Shown piece by piece: positions 31,101 through 32,331 of a DNA stretch of 32,331 bases. The notes beneath the pieces are model-generated. The model was not told the DNA's origin, searched no databases, and saw only the letters and a program-made list of their open reading frames with translations. The translations under genes were made by a program, and so were the position numbers. The stretch comes from Bacteroidota bacterium. GTDB lineage: Bacteria > Bacteroidota > Bacteroidia > 2-12-FULL-35-15. The DNA is taken from assembly GCA_021323165.1 (NCBI GenBank), contig JAJTCJ010000038.1, positions 1 to 32,331 on the forward strand. Direction: 5' to 3'. The number at the start of each line of letters is the position of its first letter. Position 1 is the stretch's first letter.

Positions 31101-32331
31101 CGAAGAGGTGATAGGTAAACATGTAACAATGCTTTATCATGATTCTACTCAAAGGGTAAATATCATGGAGGATGAATTAACAAAAGCCGGGGTTTATTCC
31201 GGTGAAGTATTGAACGTGAGAAAGAACGGAGAACTTTTTATCGCATTCTTATCAGCTTCCGTGTTAAAGAATGAGTCTGGTGAAATAGTAGGATCCATGG
31301 GTGTTTCCAGAGATATATCCGAACTTAAGCAGGCTGAAGAACAATTGAGGGCTCAATCGGCAAAATTAAATGCCGTGTTTGAAAGCAGTTCACACGTGAT
31401 CTGGACCCTTGATACAAATTTGTGTCTGACCTCCTTTAACAAAAATTTTGCATATTTTTTCAAGAAGCATTATAATATAGATGTTTATGCAGGCCTAAAT
31501 ATGGCAGTAGATGAGATGATCACTACAAATGATTACAACGATTTTTGGATACAAAAAGATAAGGCAGCTTTAAGAGGTGAAAGACAGCACTTTGAAACGA
31601 AGCTTACGGATGTGAATGGTGATGTTGTGTGGCGGGAAATCTATCTTAACCCAATCTTTGATGAGAATGGAAATGTTCGTGAGATCTCAGGGATCGGAAA
31701 TGATATAACTGAAAAGAAACTGGCAGAAGAAAAAATAAAACAATCACTTCAGGAAAAAGAAGTTTTACTGAAAGAAGTACATCACAGGGTTAAGAATAAC
31801 CTCCAGGTTATCTCAAGTATTCTAAACTTACAATCGTCCTATGTGAAGGATGTAGGAACACTTAATATACTGAAAGAGAGCCAGAATCGTATAAAATCAA
31901 TGGCCTTTATACATGAAAGTTTATATCAGACCAAGGATTTTTCAAGTATAAATTTTTCTGAATATGTGGTGAATCTTTCTCATAATCTGATCCAGTCATA
32001 TTCAAATTTTGAGAATGAAATAAAATTAAATCTTGACATTCAAAATGTTTTTCTTAATTTAGACCTTGCTATTCCGTGTGGATTAATCATTAATGAGATT
32101 GTATCTAACGCATTAAAATATGCATTTGTCGATAAAAAAGGAGATTGCGAGATTTCAGTAACTATGGTTCTCGATAATGAGAATCTGATATTAAAAGTGG
32201 CAGACAATGGAATTGGACTTCCAAAAGATATTGATTACAGAAATACTCAGTCGCTCGGATTGCAATTAGTTGTAACTTTGACCGACCAATTAAATGGCAC
32301 AATTGAAATGGATTCATCAAATGGTACTAAA
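28138..32331 (+). CDS. multi-PAS soluble sensor histidine kinase (HisKA_2), 3' end outside window
   Basis: 1398 codons visible, open to the window edge. No signal peptide or TM helix is seen, so it is cytoplasmic. After a short coiled-coil N-terminus there are about nine PAS/PAC units starting near residues 40, 150, 280, 415, 545, 665, 795, 950 and 1080. Typical PAS/PAC text includes EEKFRMLAQNAVDIVYRY, GYITEFNAAAQRTFGYTPEEVIGK and GSMGVSRDISELKQAE. A coiled coil lies at ~915-950. The kinase core is the HisKA_2 type: LLKEVHHRVKNNLQVISSIL with the His pair at 1215-1216. HATPase_c follows with NEIVSNALKYAF, DNGIGLP and SLGLQLV. The sequence stops at NGTK, about 10-15 residues short of a normal end. 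Start: ATG at 28138, 17 nt after the MORN gene stop. Signals sensed and the response partner are unknown. Confidence 0.87.
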   Translation, partial: MSLSSKTKAQLIAEVKKLQRKLKTVEKKTAGSSNEKAWDVVFKYSASIVLVVDKALTILDINRKNKKKILGKKAYELAAEESRPLIKRTISSVFKTGKPKEYRVKAFSASGKAIEFFCKASLFKENNKTSVVIIEAIDITKESEVQEQLKQNEEKFRMLAQNAVDIVYRYRTYPDFACEFISPSVKQITGYSQKEYYKDPTIGMRIIHPEDQHIAHENNLKIAKAKPADMLEPVIFRSIRKDKKIVWIESINRPIHDSKGRMIAIEGSTRDITDRKKSEDVLKQSQDSLAQVLNNINELVYYVELLPGGKKRIKYLGAQIRKILDVTPEEYSNSPKTLISLCHPEDLDKISKVAAELQKTKKPQEFVYRFYHRSKKEYIWIEERVSPQLNIEGNHIGNFGLVRDVTGQINSANQLKQSEEKFRMLAENALDVVYRFALRPEPKYEYVSPSIYNLTGYKPEEFYADPNLGFRIIYPEDRHILGNSEALIFKNGPIQNVKEPNIKLRWIKKDGTIVWTETVNTPVRDNDGKIVAIEGISRDITQQKESEERFKILSNATFEGIVFSENGRVIDANDQFLQMYGYESINDILGKDVIDDFVIEDQRPMARKFLRLPKSEPYEVTTVRKDGSLMVVETKAQNIPYFGKTIRATVIYNITERKQYETSLRESERTLSTLMNNLPGMAYRCKHDEKWTMLFVSKGCVDLTGFNTKDLVQNAKVAYNDLIIPEDRKKIRSLVVAAIEKRKPYVLSYKIKTANDEIKWVWEKGEGVFSENGNLLFLEGFIIDATERQKFEVELKRSRENYKSLVDYSPDGVFIHINGKVVFANPSATKLVGLKNHEDAVNYTLFDFLLPEYKEKILKRIGKVIAGEPQEFTEVKIKTLTGEIREVETRPILIKFNGKDAVLTVVHDISTQKLLVQQQMRAQIAEETNELLEQEITKRKVIQLQLQESQKYTRLLIDSSLDMICASDKQGYITEFNAAAQRTFGYTPEEVIGKHVTMLYHDSTQRVNIMEDELTKAGVYSGEVLNVRKNGELFIAFLSASVLKNESGEIVGSMGVSRDISELKQAEEQLRAQSAKLNAVFESSSHVIWTLDTNLCLTSFNKNFAYFFKKHYNIDVYAGLNMAVDEMITTNDYNDFWIQKDKAALRGERQHFETKLTDVNGDVVWREIYLNPIFDENGNVREISGIGNDITEKKLAEEKIKQSLQEKEVLLKEVHHRVKNNLQVISSILNLQSSYVKDVGTLNILKESQNRIKSMAFIHESLYQTKDFSSINFSEYVVNLSHNLIQSYSNFENEIKLNLDIQNVFLNLDLAIPCGLIINEIVSNALKYAFVDKKGDCEISVTMVLDNENLILKVADNGIGLPKDIDYRNTQSLGLQLVVTLTDQLNGTIEMDSSNGTK

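Overview
The window looks like a chromosomal segment of a Bacteroidota bacterium (Flavobacteriia/Sphingobacteriia-like). The coding sequence is AT-rich. There are type IX secretion (T9SS) sorting domains of both type A and type B, a PorP/SprF protein, lipoproteins, YwqK/MORN repeats, promoters of the Bacteroidota type (TTG/TTTG, about 20 nt, then TAnnTTTG), and short interspersed repeats of a kind common in this phylum. I see no rRNA, tRNA, CRISPR array, phage or complete transposon. No gene-free stretch exceeds 300 bases.

Left part (16-10525, all minus strand). Reading in the direction of transcription: a giant NtrY-like membrane histidine kinase, a stand-alone cobalamin-binding subunit of methylmalonyl-CoA mutase type, an enoyl-CoA hydratase, an oligosaccharide flippase, dUTPase, a sugar-phosphate nucleotidyltransferase, a TPR lipoprotein and a DUF4292 lipoprotein. 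The last genes are tightly packed, and flippase-dut-nucleotidyltransferase-TPR-DUF4292 is an envelope-related order I recall from other Bacteroidota. The flippase is damaged. It has an out-of-frame loss in the middle, and its C-terminal half runs in frame into dUTPase with no stop codon and no dut start.

Middle part (10637-25194, plus strand). A GT-C/TMTC-like membrane protein with TPRs is split by a second frameshift near 12250. Next comes a secretion module: two very large paralogous T9SS type B cargo proteins (1497 and 1452 aa), a PorP/SprF protein, a TPR/PD40/OmpA-like protein and a small lipoprotein. The cargo proteins share their first ~750 residues but have different tails. One tail has eight Ig-like repeats in a strict 408-bp dimeric period. 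The other has a PKD-PKD-Ig block duplicated with a 723-bp period.

Right part (25208-32331). A T9SS type A cargo protein (minus) and an exported MORN/YwqK-repeat protein (plus) diverge from an intergenic region carrying two good promoters and a 20-bp palindrome. The MORN gene is followed 17 nt later by a soluble histidine kinase with about nine PAS domains, which runs off the window just before its C-terminus.

Most genes, including four very long ones, are intact, so base accuracy is good. The two frameshifts and the flippase-dut fusion therefore stand out as either real lesions or local assembly deletions. All functional assignments come from reading motifs by eye; no database search was made.
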